From NCBI GenBank assembly GCA_020627425.1, contig JAHKXX010000020.1:1-19691 (forward strand): a DNA stretch of 19,691 bases. Reading direction: 5' to 3'. Source of the DNA: a bacterium. GTDB taxonomy: Bacteria; Bacillota; Clostridia; Oscillospirales; Acutalibacteraceae. This document shows, one piece after another, positions 8,801-19,669 of the stretch (its first letter is position 1; every line of letters starts with the position of its first letter). A program made the position numbers and the translations under genes. The notes under the pieces are model-generated. The model saw nothing but the letters and a program-made list of their open reading frames with translations, did no database searches and was not told the DNA's origin.

Positions 8801-9607
8801 CTTGACATAGTTCTGAACCCCCTCGGCGTTCCGTCCCGTATGAACATCGGACAGGTTCTTGAGGTACACCTCGGCTATGCGGCAAAGGCTCTCGGTTGGA
8901 AGATCATGACCCCCGTTTTTGACGGCGCACACGAGCAGGATATTTTCCAGTGCTTCCGTGACGCAGGAATAAACGAGGACGGCAAAATATGGCTTAAGGA
9001 CGGCAGAACAGGCGAATACTTCGACAACCCCGTTACCGTCGGCTATATGTACTACTTAAAGCTGCACCACCTTGTTGATGATAAGATCCACGCAAGATCT
9101 ACAGGTCCGTACTCTCTCGTTACCCAGCAGCCTCTGGGCGGTAAGGCTCAGTTCGGCGGTCAGCGTTTCGGAGAGATGGAAGTGTGGGCACTGGAGGCAT
9201 ACGGCGCTGCATATACTCTACAGGAAATACTGACGGTAAAATCGGACGACGTAGTCGGCAGAGTCAAGACCTACGAATCAATTGTAAAGGGTCAGAACAT
9301 ACCGAAGTCCGGTATTCCCGAGTCGTTCAAGGTACTTATAAAGGAGCTGCAGTCACTTGCGCTTGACGTAAAGGTACTCGACAGCAACGGCGACGAGGTA
9401 GATCTCAGAGTAGACCTTGACGATGATATAGGCACAAGCTCACTTGATGAAAAGAATGTTCTTACCGATGACCACGACGGCTATCAGATAGAAAACTCCG
9501 AGGGTGAGCCTGATGAATCAGAGCTTCTTGACGAAAACATGGATGACGAGTTTTACGGATCTGACGACGATATTTTTGACATGAGCGCGCTTGACGACGA
9601 GGACTAA
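5888..9607 (+). CDS. rpoB: DNA-directed RNA polymerase subunit beta
   Basis: This 1239-residue protein is the beta subunit of RNA polymerase, which with beta' forms the catalytic cleft for transcription. The rifampicin-binding cluster reads [13 protein letters not shown] at 489-501, followed by [12 protein letters not shown] from H508. D498, H508 and S513 (E. coli D516, H526 and S531) are wild type, so no rifampicin resistance is predicted from these positions. The active-centre motif [12 protein letters not shown] (941-952) and the C-terminal [20 protein letters not shown] block (from 1084) are intact. The last 80 or so residues form a very acidic tail ending in SALDDED. The ATG has GGAG seven bases upstream. 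rpoC follows after 17 nt, so the two genes form an operon. In most Firmicutes rplL precedes rpoB; here a terminator and a separate promoter do. Confidence 0.99.
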   Translation: MVNVKPVRLGNTERMSFSQIDEVLEMPNLIEIQKDSYKWFLEKGLQEVFEDVSGITDYSGNLVLDFVDYTLETDHPNYTIAECKERDVTYAAPLKVKARLFNRETSEIKESTVFMGDFPLMTPSGTFVINGAERVIVSQLVRSPGVYYKMDYDKTGKQLFSATVIPNRGAWLEYENDINDVFYVRIDKNRKLPVTVFIRALGLGSDQEIIDFFGADDRILATIEKDTTDNRDDALKEVYRKLRPSEPPTVESAQAHIDMLFFDPRRYDMSRVGRYKYNKKLSLSNRLSNQVITQPIADPTTGEIIADEGEFISAERALELENLGVTVAFVKSQTGEEVKIISNGMADMSKYVSQEILDKSGINEKVRFTVMREILDMGLEGEELAETIKSRKDELIPKHIIIDDIFSTINYMNSLACGIGTTDDIDHLGNRRIRSVGELLQNQFRIGFSRLERVIRERMTLQAQDLENLPPNALINIRPVTAAIKEFFGSSPLSQFMDQNNPLAELTHKRRLSALGPGGLSRDRAGFEVRDVHYTHYGRMCPIETPEGPNIGLISYLATFAKINEYGLIEAPFRKVDKETGRVTDQVEYMTADIEDNYIIAQANEPLDEENHFVHKKIVGRHRDEFVEVEREKADYMDVSPKMVVSVATAMIPFLENDDANRALMGANMQRQAVPLLVTESPIVGTGMEYKAGVDSGVCILSEEDGEVKYVSADKIKVQYDSGRVQEFRVTKFSRSNQGTCINQVPIVDVGQRVVKGEVLADGPATKNGEISLGKNALIGFMTWEGYNYEDAVLINEKIVRDDVYTSIHIEEYETEARETKLGPEEITRDIPNIGDDQLRDLDENGIIHVGAEVHAGDILVGKVTPKGETELTAEERLLRAIFGEKSREVRDTSLRVPHGEYGIIVDVKVFTKENSEDELAPGVNKVVRCYIAQKRKIQVGDKMAGRHGNKGVVSRILPEEDMPFLPDGRPLDIVLNPLGVPSRMNIGQVLEVHLGYAAKALGWKIMTPVFDGAHEQDIFQCFRDAGINEDGKIWLKDGRTGEYFDNPVTVGYMYYLKLHHLVDDKIHARSTGPYSLVTQQPLGGKAQFGGQRFGEMEVWALEAYGAAYTLQEILTVKSDDVVGRVKTYESIVKGQNIPKSGIPESFKVLIKELQSLALDVKVLDSNGDEVDLRVDLDDDIGTSSLDEKNVLTDDHDGYQIENSEGEPDESELLDENMDDEFYGSDDDIFDMSALDDED

Positions 9608-9624
9608 GAGGAGGAATTTTACTG

Positions 9625-13185
<3,561 letters not shown>

Positions 13186-13194
13186 TAAACCGTT

Positions 13195-13226
13195 AAAAGG
13201 CACAGCAGTTCGCTGTGCCTTTTTTT
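13195..13226 (+). terminator. Intrinsic terminator of rpoBC
   Basis: AAAAGGCACAGC (13195-13206) pairs with GCTGTGCCTTTT (13212-13223) around loop AGTTC. A run of seven T (13220-13226) overlaps the right arm. This is a textbook rho-independent terminator nine bases after the rpoC stop. Confidence 0.95.
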
Positions 13227-13238
13227 AGCATAAGAAAT

Positions 13239-13280
13239 ATTTATTAAAGACAGCCCAAAAATGAGCTGTCTTTAATAAAT
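13239..13280. terminator. Perfect 16-bp hairpin between convergent operons
   Basis: ATTTATTAAAGACAGC (13239-13254) pairs perfectly with GCTGTCTTTAATAAAT (13265-13280) around a 10-nt loop. No long T-run follows on either strand, but the AT-rich base of the stem could act as a back-up terminator in either direction. Confidence 0.6.
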
Positions 13281-13287
13281 GATAGAT

Positions 13288-13328
13288 AAAGCCCTCGGGA
13301 CATAATTTGCAACTCTCCCGAGGGCTTT
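13288..13328. terminator. Terminator hairpin, probably for the leftward thiI/sortase operon
   Basis: AAAGCCCTCGGGA (13288-13300) pairs perfectly with TCCCGAGGGCTTT (13316-13328) around a 15-nt loop. It lies 15 bases beyond the stop of the leftward gene ending at 13344. The T-tract is weak on both strands (TTTAT on the minus strand), so it may be bidirectional. Confidence 0.75.
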
Positions 13329-13343
13329 GTGTGTTTAAGTTTT

Positions 13344-13994
13344 TTATGACATATTGGTTATCAGCAGAGTAACTGCTATGATAAGCTCTGCACATCCGAT
13401 ACTCAGCAAAGCTATCGCGGCTATCCTCATACGGCTGAGCACCTTCATCTGTTCTCTTTTCCGTTTTTTCAGCGGAGTTTGCTCCGGGTCTGGTATAGAC
13501 CTAACTCTTGTCCTTGATGACAGCTTGCTGTCAAGCTCTTTTGATACCTCGTCAAATGACGGTTTGGTGTTTTCTTCAAATTTCAATTCGTATATCCTCT
13601 TTAGCTCTGAGTTTATTCTTGCATCCATCATTTTTTCGATTGTTTCGGGATCATCCGGCAACAAGACAATGGTCTGTCGTTTGCACTGCATAAGATAGGC
13701 GGTGTTTCCGTCCTTGTCTATTAGTTTTGAGGAAACGATCTCGTCGGCATTTTTTGACAGCACCGACGACAATACATTGTCGGTGCTCTGTATGCCTCCG
13801 TCGAGACCACCTACAACAAACACAAGGTCTGTATGAGAAAGCACTCCGGAAAGCTGCCTTGCAAGCTCCTGTGGTGTTACGGAAACATCCGATTCAAGCA
13901 TAGTAAGCCCGGCTCTCTCTAAGTTATCGCTGATCGCCTGTTCTGCGTGGGCAGTCCTGCCCGAATGGTAAAATAGTATCTGATAGTTGTTCAA
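13344..13994 (-). CDS. Membrane-anchored protein with a degenerate CinA/MoaB-like domain
   Basis: This 216-residue protein has no certain family match. Residues 5-125 look like the molybdopterin-binding fold shared by CinA and MoaB. A helix with AEQAISDNLERAG is followed by TPQELARQLSGVL, then a strand and glycine turn DLVFVVGGLDGG (56-67), and a final strand TIVLLPDDP. The substrate-binding GGxGPTxxDxT consensus of active family members is degenerate, so catalysis is doubtful. A charged linker (about 140-187) ends in KKRKR and leads to one transmembrane helix (about 188-213), with the N-terminal domain predicted cytoplasmic. The TTG start has GGAG upstream, in the 21-nt gap after the sortase gene, so the two are co-transcribed. 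The same domain pattern appears at the N-terminus of that sortase. The gene is probably real; the fold assignment is inference from motifs. Confidence 0.8.
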   Translation of the reverse strand: MNNYQILFYHSGRTAHAEQAISDNLERAGLTMLESDVSVTPQELARQLSGVLSHTDLVFVVGGLDGGIQSTDNVLSSVLSKNADEIVSSKLIDKDGNTAYLMQCKRQTIVLLPDDPETIEKMMDARINSELKRIYELKFEENTKPSFDEVSKELDSKLSSRTRVRSIPDPEQTPLKKRKREQMKVLSRMRIAAIALLSIGCAELIIAVTLLITNMS

Positions 13995-14015
13995 TTTATT
14001 CTCCGCCCGTTTTTA

Positions 14016-16502
14016 TTATTCCTCGGTCGATTCTCCGCCTTCATCGCTGTTATCCTCTGTACTGGATTCGGTGTCGCTCTGATCTTCGGGTTCAGACTGC
14101 TGGGTGTCTCCTGTAGGCACCTGATCCACTTCGTTCTTAAAGCCTGACAGAAGATTTGATACCTCATCGGCAGACGAAGCTTCGTTTATCACTGCCTTGT
14201 AGTAGCTCTTCAGTCCTTCGACCTTATCTTTGTTCTCGCCGCTGTAATTATCCACGGAAACATAGGAATCTATTTCCTTTATAGCATTGCTCTTGGCAGT
14301 TTTCAGCGCCTTTGCAGCCTGCTCGCTGGCTGCCTTTTCTTCAGCCTTTTTCTTGGCCTCTTCCTCTGCCTTCTTCTTGGCGTCGGCTTCTCTCTTCTCT
14401 TCCTCGGCAGCAAGCTGATCGTCGGTCTTTATCTTCTTGAGGCGCTCTGTACCCTTCTTCTGATAGTTCTCTACATCCTCTATAGTCTTTGCACTGTTTA
14501 TATACTGGGTGTAGGTAGCTATTATATCCTTGACCTGCTGCGCCTGAGTGGTACGATAAACATTTCCTGCTATAGAGTTAGTCATCTCTACAATGGCTGT
14601 TTCCTTTTTGTTTTTCAGTTCCTTTTCAGCCTGCTTGCTTGACTCCTCATCAGCCTTTTTCTTGCTTTCCTCTGCGTCCTTTTCAAGCTGTTCGGTGGTC
14701 TTTATCTTTGTTATTTTCTGTATAGCCTCGTTATACAGTCTGTTGACCTCTGTAGCATCCGGAGCTTCTTCTATCAGCTTTTTGTACTCGGTTACTATAG
14801 CGTCTACCTGCTTCTGGTTTTCCGCGTTATAGCTTCTGCTCTTTACAAAGTCGTCAAGCATCTTGTCAGCATTTTTCTTGCCCTCTATAAGTACCTGCTG
14901 CAGCTGCTCATCATACTTTTTGTTGAAGTCCTTTCTCGTGCCGTCGTACCAGTCGATCTTTTTCTTGTTGAATGCGTCGGCAAAGGTCGTTACTTCCGGC
15001 TTTGTTCCGCCGTAGTTGTTGTACCATACATCCGGATACAGAGGATCGGGGTTGTACTTAGCCTTGGATACGTCTACCTTTGAGTCCTCACCCTCGCGAA
15101 CCTTTCTTGCAACGATAACAAAACGGAAGTCGGGGAAATCATAGGTACAAGTAGACAGAGTACAAAGGGTATCATACTCGTTTACGGTAACAGGGCAGTC
15201 TATTATAGAGCGCTCGCGAACCTCATATACAAAATTCAGGAACTCATAGTTACCGTTGTCCTTGCTGAAATCGCCGCGCAGATAGTTGAAGAAGTCGCCC
15301 TGTGACTCGAGTGTATTCGTCTTGAATATAGATATTATTTTCCACTTTGCTTTTTCATAGATGGTATTGAAGGTAAATGTAGGTCTTTTCTTGTAGTATG
15401 ACAGATCCGAAAACTCCTTCAGATCCGCGAACATACGTCCATCCTGCATATGGTGTCCGTGAAGTATCAGGTTTGCGGAATCAAGCGTGCTGCGGTAGTC
15501 CATAAATACTGTACCGTAGCCGCTGTCGTTTCCGTAGAAATCACGGTAAAGGTAATACTCGCTGCCCTCTGCCTCTGTAGGCTTTACTACTACATAGTCA
15601 ATATTTGTATCGGGAATCTTTATCCAGCCGACGGTATCGGGGTTTTCTGCGAGAAGCTTTGAGAAGTCTGCAAGAGTTCCCTCAGAGCCGTCAGTCTTTT
15701 TCTTTGTTACGGTGCCGCTTGTCTCCTCTCCCTCGACTGTAGAAACATACAGGTCTCGGATGTCATTGTTCAGCCTGTCATTTACCGCAGGCTGTACTAC
15801 GAGAATATTTATGAGCATATATGACGACACAATAAAGGTACATATCGCAAGTATGAGTATTATCTTTCTTACAACATCGAGAGGTCTGTCGCCGGCACAA
15901 GGTATAAACCTTTTCCAGAACGGCTCCTTACGGTAAGGCTCCATTACAGAGTCCGCTATAGTATACAGCAGTGTGCCGAAGCTGTTGTTAACGGCGTCAG
16001 GCTCCGGAAGAAGGACCAGAAGCTTTCCGTTATACTCGACAGAATATGCAAAGCACTTTTTATCGACAAAGGTAAGCTCTGCGCCGTCTATACTCTGTAG
16101 GTCATTCTTCTTTTTCTTTTTATTCTTTTTCTTCTTTTTTTCTTTTTTTGTTTTGGTTTTGTCGCCGTCATTATCTTCATCACCGAGAGAGGACGGGTCT
16201 ATGCTGTCTGCCTCTGTGTATTTCAGCTTTCCGACAATGCCCAGCCCCTCAAAAAATCGCTCCGCTTCCTCGCGGCTGTTTTCCTTGAGAGCGTCCGCAA
16301 TAAATACGATACCTATTTTTTCGTCACCGCTGTCGGTTACCGACAACGCGTCGGCGATACTTTCCGTTGTCAGACTTATCTCGGTTTTATATATGATATT
16401 TACATCTATATCGCCAAGCTTTTTTATGGTATCCTCAAAGCTTCCGTCGGAGGTCTGTCCAAATGATTTTCCTTCTCTGGGAAAATATATTTCTGAATTC
16501 AT
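14016..16502 (-). CDS. srtB: Class B sortase with extra cytoplasmic domain and C-terminal helical repeats
   Basis: The 828-residue protein is over three times the usual sortase length. Residues 1-190 form a cytoplasmic domain resembling the one in the next gene (GIVFIADAL, KLLVLLPEPD). It is interrupted by an acidic then lysine-rich stretch (about 105-134). A transmembrane helix follows (about 212-234). The class B sortase domain (about 275-470) has H350 in LILHGHHM, C452 in TLSTCTYDF and R460 in RFVIVAR, the complete catalytic triad for surface-protein transpeptidation. Beyond it lie three related helical modules (about 541-606, 632-696 and 735-797) joined by Lys/Glu-rich coiled-coil linkers, then an acidic Ser/Glu tail. 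The ATG has GGGAG eight bases upstream, 26 nt after thiI. No sorting-signal substrate gene is in the window. The sortase identity is firm; the roles of the extra domains are unknown. Confidence 0.93.
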   Translation of the reverse strand: MNSEIYFPREGKSFGQTSDGSFEDTIKKLGDIDVNIIYKTEISLTTESIADALSVTDSGDEKIGIVFIADALKENSREEAERFFEGLGIVGKLKYTEADSIDPSSLGDEDNDGDKTKTKKEKKKKKNKKKKKNDLQSIDGAELTFVDKKCFAYSVEYNGKLLVLLPEPDAVNNSFGTLLYTIADSVMEPYRKEPFWKRFIPCAGDRPLDVVRKIILILAICTFIVSSYMLINILVVQPAVNDRLNNDIRDLYVSTVEGEETSGTVTKKKTDGSEGTLADFSKLLAENPDTVGWIKIPDTNIDYVVVKPTEAEGSEYYLYRDFYGNDSGYGTVFMDYRSTLDSANLILHGHHMQDGRMFADLKEFSDLSYYKKRPTFTFNTIYEKAKWKIISIFKTNTLESQGDFFNYLRGDFSKDNGNYEFLNFVYEVRERSIIDCPVTVNEYDTLCTLSTCTYDFPDFRFVIVARKVREGEDSKVDVSKAKYNPDPLYPDVWYNNYGGTKPEVTTFADAFNKKKIDWYDGTRKDFNKKYDEQLQQVLIEGKKNADKMLDDFVKSRSYNAENQKQVDAIVTEYKKLIEEAPDATEVNRLYNEAIQKITKIKTTEQLEKDAEESKKKADEESSKQAEKELKNKKETAIVEMTNSIAGNVYRTTQAQQVKDIIATYTQYINSAKTIEDVENYQKKGTERLKKIKTDDQLAAEEEKREADAKKKAEEEAKKKAEEKAASEQAAKALKTAKSNAIKEIDSYVSVDNYSGENKDKVEGLKSYYKAVINEASSADEVSNLLSGFKNEVDQVPTGDTQQSEPEDQSDTESSTEDNSDEGGESTEE

Positions 16503-16528
16503 TTATTTCACTCCCGTTTCAAAAAGCG

Positions 16529-17695
16529 TCATATATTCGTAACCTTTAAATTTTGCAGAGCTTCCTCTATAAGTGGCTCATAGTCTATCCTGTTCTGCTC
16601 GGCGATAACATCGCTGAGAACCGGCTTTGTTTTCGGGTGCTTGGGTGTAAACACCGTACAGCAGTCTTCAAATGGCTGTACAGATACCTCGAAGGTATCT
16701 ATTTTTCGGGATATAGCCACTATCTCGTCCTTGTCCATACCGATAAGCGGTCTGAACACGGGCATACTGCACGCTTCGTCCGTACACACCATAGCGCCGA
16801 GGGTCTGGCTGGCTACCTGACCGAGGCTTTCTCCGGTTATCAGTGCCTGACAGCCATTATCCCTTGCTATTCTCTCGGATATCATCATCATAAAGCGGCG
16901 CATGATTATTGTGCTGTACTCTTCTTTGCACTTATCCCTTATTTCCTCCTGAAGCCTTGTAAAGGGGACTGTTATCATCTTTATCCTGCCACTGTAAAGA
17001 GAGACTCTTCTCAGCAGCTCAGCTACCTTTTCCTCCGCCCGAAGGCTTGTATAGGGGGGACTTGCGAAGTGTACCGCCGTCAGCTCTATGCCTCTTTTTG
17101 CCATCATAAACGAGGCTACGGGGCTGTCGATGCCGCCGGATATGAGCACACAGGCTCTGCCTCCTGTACCGACGGGAATACCGCCGGCGCCCTTTTCAAA
17201 GCCTGCGCGGATATATGCGCCAAAATCCCTTATCTCTACCGTAACGACAACGTCGGGGTCGTGTACGTCTACGGTCATCTCGGGATACTGCGACAGCAGA
17301 TAGCCGCCAAGCTCGCGGCTTATCTCAGGGGATTTCATCGGAAAGGACTTATCGGAGCGCTTTGACTCCACCTTGAAGCTTGACGCCCTGTCAAAGACAT
17401 CCGCAAGGTATTCCTTTGCCTGTTTTTTTATGTCGTCTATGTCCTTTTTTGCCTGACATGCTCTGGAAAATGTTGCAACGCCGAAAATACGCGATACGCA
17501 CAGAGCTGCCTCATCCATATCCTCATCATCGCTGTTCGGAGATACCGTTATTGTAGACTGGGACGCCTTTACGGTAAAGCTGCCTATCTTTGCAAGCCTT
17601 CTGCGAAGATTTCTGAGCAGCGTATCCTCAAAGTTTTTCCTGTTCAAACCCTTGAGGACTATCTCCCCCATTTTAAGAAGTATTATCTCTTTCAT
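16529..17695 (-). CDS. thiI: tRNA 4-thiouridine synthase / sulfurtransferase ThiI
   Basis: The 388-residue enzyme adenylates U8 of tRNA and inserts sulfur to make 4-thiouridine; in some bacteria it also supplies sulfur for the thiazole of thiamine. An N-terminal ferredoxin-like region and THUMP domain (about 1-165) bind tRNA. The PP-loop SGGIDSPVA starts at 186 in the adenylation domain. The conserved DCCTVF motif with C345/C346, followed by PKHPKTKP, contains the catalytic cysteine region. There is no C-terminal rhodanese domain, as is usual in Firmicutes. The ATG has AAGG just upstream. It follows a cysteine desulfurase gene by 69 nt on the same strand, the expected sulfur-donor arrangement, and is itself followed by the sortase gene. 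Confidence 0.97.
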   Translation of the reverse strand: MKEIILLKMGEIVLKGLNRKNFEDTLLRNLRRRLAKIGSFTVKASQSTITVSPNSDDEDMDEAALCVSRIFGVATFSRACQAKKDIDDIKKQAKEYLADVFDRASSFKVESKRSDKSFPMKSPEISRELGGYLLSQYPEMTVDVHDPDVVVTVEIRDFGAYIRAGFEKGAGGIPVGTGGRACVLISGGIDSPVASFMMAKRGIELTAVHFASPPYTSLRAEEKVAELLRRVSLYSGRIKMITVPFTRLQEEIRDKCKEEYSTIIMRRFMMMISERIARDNGCQALITGESLGQVASQTLGAMVCTDEACSMPVFRPLIGMDKDEIVAISRKIDTFEVSVQPFEDCCTVFTPKHPKTKPVLSDVIAEQNRIDYEPLIEEALQNLKVTNI

Positions 17696-17764
17696 CTTTC
17701 CTTCATCACCTTACTGATCATAGCCATGCTTATCCTGATCGTTCCATTAGACAGTTTACCATTT

Positions 17765-18901
17765 TTATCTTGCTCTTGCAAGTGTATTGTTGGCTTTTAT
17801 CAGGTTTTTTACAAGCTCGTCTATGTCGTTTTTTGTATTCAGCCTTGAGAAGCTGACTCTTATTGCGGAATCAGCCTGCTGCTGCGTAAGTCCGAGCGCC
17901 GACAGCACATGGCTTTTTTTGCCCTTGGCGCATGCAGAGCCGCTTGAAACGTATATATTATGCTGCTCCAGAAAGTGCAGCGTGGTCTCGGAACGTATAC
18001 CGACAAGTGAAAAATTCAGTATATAGGGCAGCGCTTCATGCGGCGAGTTTATATGTATATTATCTATTTCGCTGAGTCTCTCTCTGAGGTACAGGTTTAG
18101 CTCGGTAATATATGACAGCTCTGTTTTTATATCCGGCAGGCTTTCCACAGCCGCGCCCATACCGCATATAGCAGGCACACACTCGGTACCGGGTCTTATT
18201 TTTTTCTGCTGTTCTCCTCCGTACAGCAGCGGTACTATTCTGGCGCCCTTTCCGACATAGAGTATGCCGGCGCCCTTTGGACCGTGTATCTTATGAGAGC
18301 TTGCCGAGAGCAGATCTACACCGAGCTTTTTAACTTTTATGGGTATCTTTCCGAATGCCTGCACCGCGTCCGTATGTATAAGCGCAGGAGCCTTTGCTTT
18401 GTCGATTATTTTTCTTATCTTCTCCACAGGCTGTATTGAGCCTGTTTCATTATTTACAAGCATAAGACTGACAAGAACGGTATCGGCAGTGACTGCATTT
18501 GCAAGGCTCTCTATACTCACACAGCCGTCTTCTCCGGGCTGTAAAAAAACAACGTCAAAGCCGTCGCTTTCAAGCTTCTGCGCTGCTTCTATTACCGAGG
18601 AGTGCTCTATAAGGGAGGTGACTATCCTTCTGCCGCGCTTTTTCAGTGCCCCGGCGGCTCCGAAAAGTGCGGTATTGTTGCTCTCGGTACCACCGGAGGT
18701 GAAGTATATTTCATCGCTCTCGCAGCCGATAAGCGAAGCACAGCTCTTTCTTGCTCTCTCTGTTTCGTGCTGAGCCTGCAAGCCCTTATAGTGAAGCGAG
18801 GAGGGGTTGCCGTAGCACTCTGTCATAACAAAAAGTGCCTTGTCGGCTGCCTCCCTGCACACGGCAGTGGTAGCGCTGTTGTCAAGATAAATTTCTCTCA
18901 T
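17765..18901 (-). CDS. Cysteine desulfurase, NifS/IscS family, probable ThiI partner (NifZ-like)
   Basis: The 378-residue PLP enzyme releases sulfur from cysteine as a persulfide and passes it on. Visible residues are YLDNSATT at the N-terminus, H100 in LIEHSS, the PLP lysine K204 in SSHKIHGPKG, and the persulfide cysteine C324 in SSGSACAKG. The ATG at 18901 is chosen because MREIYLDNSATT is the normal family N-terminus; a TTG 15 bases upstream has no ribosome binding site, although the site for the ATG is also weak (GGTG). No iscU, iscA or other Fe-S assembly gene is nearby, and thiI follows directly. In Bacillus subtilis the equivalent adjacent gene, nifZ, is dedicated to ThiI-dependent tRNA thiolation, so the same job is likely here. 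Confidence 0.95.
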   Translation of the reverse strand: MREIYLDNSATTAVCREAADKALFVMTECYGNPSSLHYKGLQAQHETERARKSCASLIGCESDEIYFTSGGTESNNTALFGAAGALKKRGRRIVTSLIEHSSVIEAAQKLESDGFDVVFLQPGEDGCVSIESLANAVTADTVLVSLMLVNNETGSIQPVEKIRKIIDKAKAPALIHTDAVQAFGKIPIKVKKLGVDLLSASSHKIHGPKGAGILYVGKGARIVPLLYGGEQQKKIRPGTECVPAICGMGAAVESLPDIKTELSYITELNLYLRERLSEIDNIHINSPHEALPYILNFSLVGIRSETTLHFLEQHNIYVSSGSACAKGKKSHVLSALGLTQQQADSAIRVSFSRLNTKNDIDELVKNLIKANNTLARAR

Positions 18902-18982
18902 ATTTACACCACGCAAAAAATTTTTTTAAAAATATGATAAAGTCCCATCTGAAGGGTAATAATAAAAAAAGGAGGGGTCAGA
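18902..18982. promoter_or_regulatory. Divergent intergenic region between the cysteine desulfurase gene and spoVAC
   Basis: These 81 bp must hold start signals in both directions. A phased A6-T7-A5 block (18915-18932) is likely to bend DNA. For spoVAC the ribosome binding site AAGGAGG (18969-18975) is seven bases before the ATG. A weak forespore-type candidate is GCAAA (18913-18917) and TATGATA (18933-18939), with a 15-bp spacer. The match is too loose to call a sigma-G promoter. No convincing sigma-A promoter was seen on either strand. Confidence 0.35.
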
Positions 18983-19429
18983 ATGAATATAAGTGCTGAA
19001 GAATATTCGTCTATGATAAAAAACGCATGTCCCAAAAGCAGTCTTGTAAAAGACAGTCTGTCTGCCTTTGCAGTAGGCGGTCTTATATGTATCGTCGGTC
19101 AGGCACTTACTGATACCTATGTGTACGCTTTGTCAATGGATATCAAGGACGCAAGGTGCCTTACAAGTATTACGCTGGTGTTTTTAGGGGCGTTTCTGAC
19201 ACTTCTGAGCGTTTACGATAAGATCGCAAAATTTGCAGGCGCCGGTACCATCGTACCCATTACGGGCTTTGCAAACGCTGTTGTCTCTCCTGCCATAGAA
19301 TTCCGCAGCGAGGGTCTCGTTATGGGGCTTGGCGCGAAAATGTTTATAATAGCAGGACCCGTCATAGTTTACGGCACACTGGCATCAGCTGCGTACGGGC
19401 TGATACTATGTCTTTTGAAGCTTTTCTGA
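18983..19429 (+). CDS. spoVAC: Stage V sporulation protein AC
   Basis: The 148-residue membrane protein matches SpoVAC, a component of the spore inner-membrane channel that takes up dipicolinic acid during sporulation and releases it at germination; the B. subtilis homologue is described as mechanosensitive. Family signatures are SAFAVGGLICIVGQ (about 27-40), VYDKIAKFAGAGTIVPITGF (about 78-97) and SEGLVMGLGAKMF. Three or four hydrophobic segments are visible. The ATG has an excellent AAGGAGG seven bases upstream. In most spore-formers spoVAD and spoVAE follow immediately, but here the next 262 bases are non-coding. Expression is expected in the forespore. The related SpoVAEb is shorter and lacks the SpoVAC-like N-terminal extension seen here. 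Confidence 0.95.
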   Translation: MNISAEEYSSMIKNACPKSSLVKDSLSAFAVGGLICIVGQALTDTYVYALSMDIKDARCLTSITLVFLGAFLTLLSVYDKIAKFAGAGTIVPITGFANAVVSPAIEFRSEGLVMGLGAKMFIIAGPVIVYGTLASAAYGLILCLLKLF

Positions 19430-19549
19430 CAAATCAGCCAAAAAGCCTTTCGCGCTCTGCACAGCGCGACCGGAGACTCTGGTCTCGCCTGCCGGCTCGG
19501 TCGGTGCTTCTGTACCCCAAGGGCACTTCCTTCGGGCGCCTACGGCAGA

Positions 19550-19566
19550 GGTGTCCACCGGACACC
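19550..19566. repeat. Short palindrome carrying GTCCACCGGAC
   Basis: GGTGTCC (19550-19556) pairs with GGACACC (19560-19566) around ACC. The core GTCCACCGGAC recurs at 19681-19691, 128 bp further on. Confidence 0.7.
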
Positions 19567-19638
19567 CAATGTCAACAACTTAAGGTTTTTAAGTTCGCCG
19601 CCTTACGGCAGCGAGGCACATTTTTACTGACCGCTGCA

Positions 19639-19669
19639 AGGGGAAGCCCTCTTTCCCAGGGCTTCCCCT
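19639..19669. terminator. 12-bp GC-rich hairpin downstream of spoVAC
   Basis: AGGGGAAGCCCT (19639-19650) pairs perfectly with AGGGCTTCCCCT (19658-19669) around a 7-nt loop. On the plus strand it is followed by CTCAAAAAA rather than T, so it is not a standard terminator for spoVAC. On the minus strand a T6 run precedes it instead of following it. It may be part of the repeat or a transcript-stabilising or attenuating structure. Confidence 0.45.

Noticed and set aside
5888..9607. Possible rifampicin-resistance form or duplicate-type RpoB
   Set aside because: D498, H508 and S513 of the rifampicin cluster are all wild type and the length and motifs are those of a housekeeping subunit.
16553..17365. 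Plus-strand frame of 270 codons opposite thiI
   Set aside because: It lies entirely within thiI, which has all catalytic motifs; the composition is that of an antisense shadow.
17765..18901. Cysteine desulfurase as a general Fe-S assembly IscS
   Set aside because: There is no iscU, iscA, sufU or iscR homologue nearby and thiI follows directly, which fits a dedicated tRNA thiolation partner better, although a dual role cannot be excluded.
19639..19669. Standard rho-independent terminator for spoVAC
   Set aside because: The stem is strong, but no T-run follows on the plus strand and it lies over 200 bases from the stop codon.
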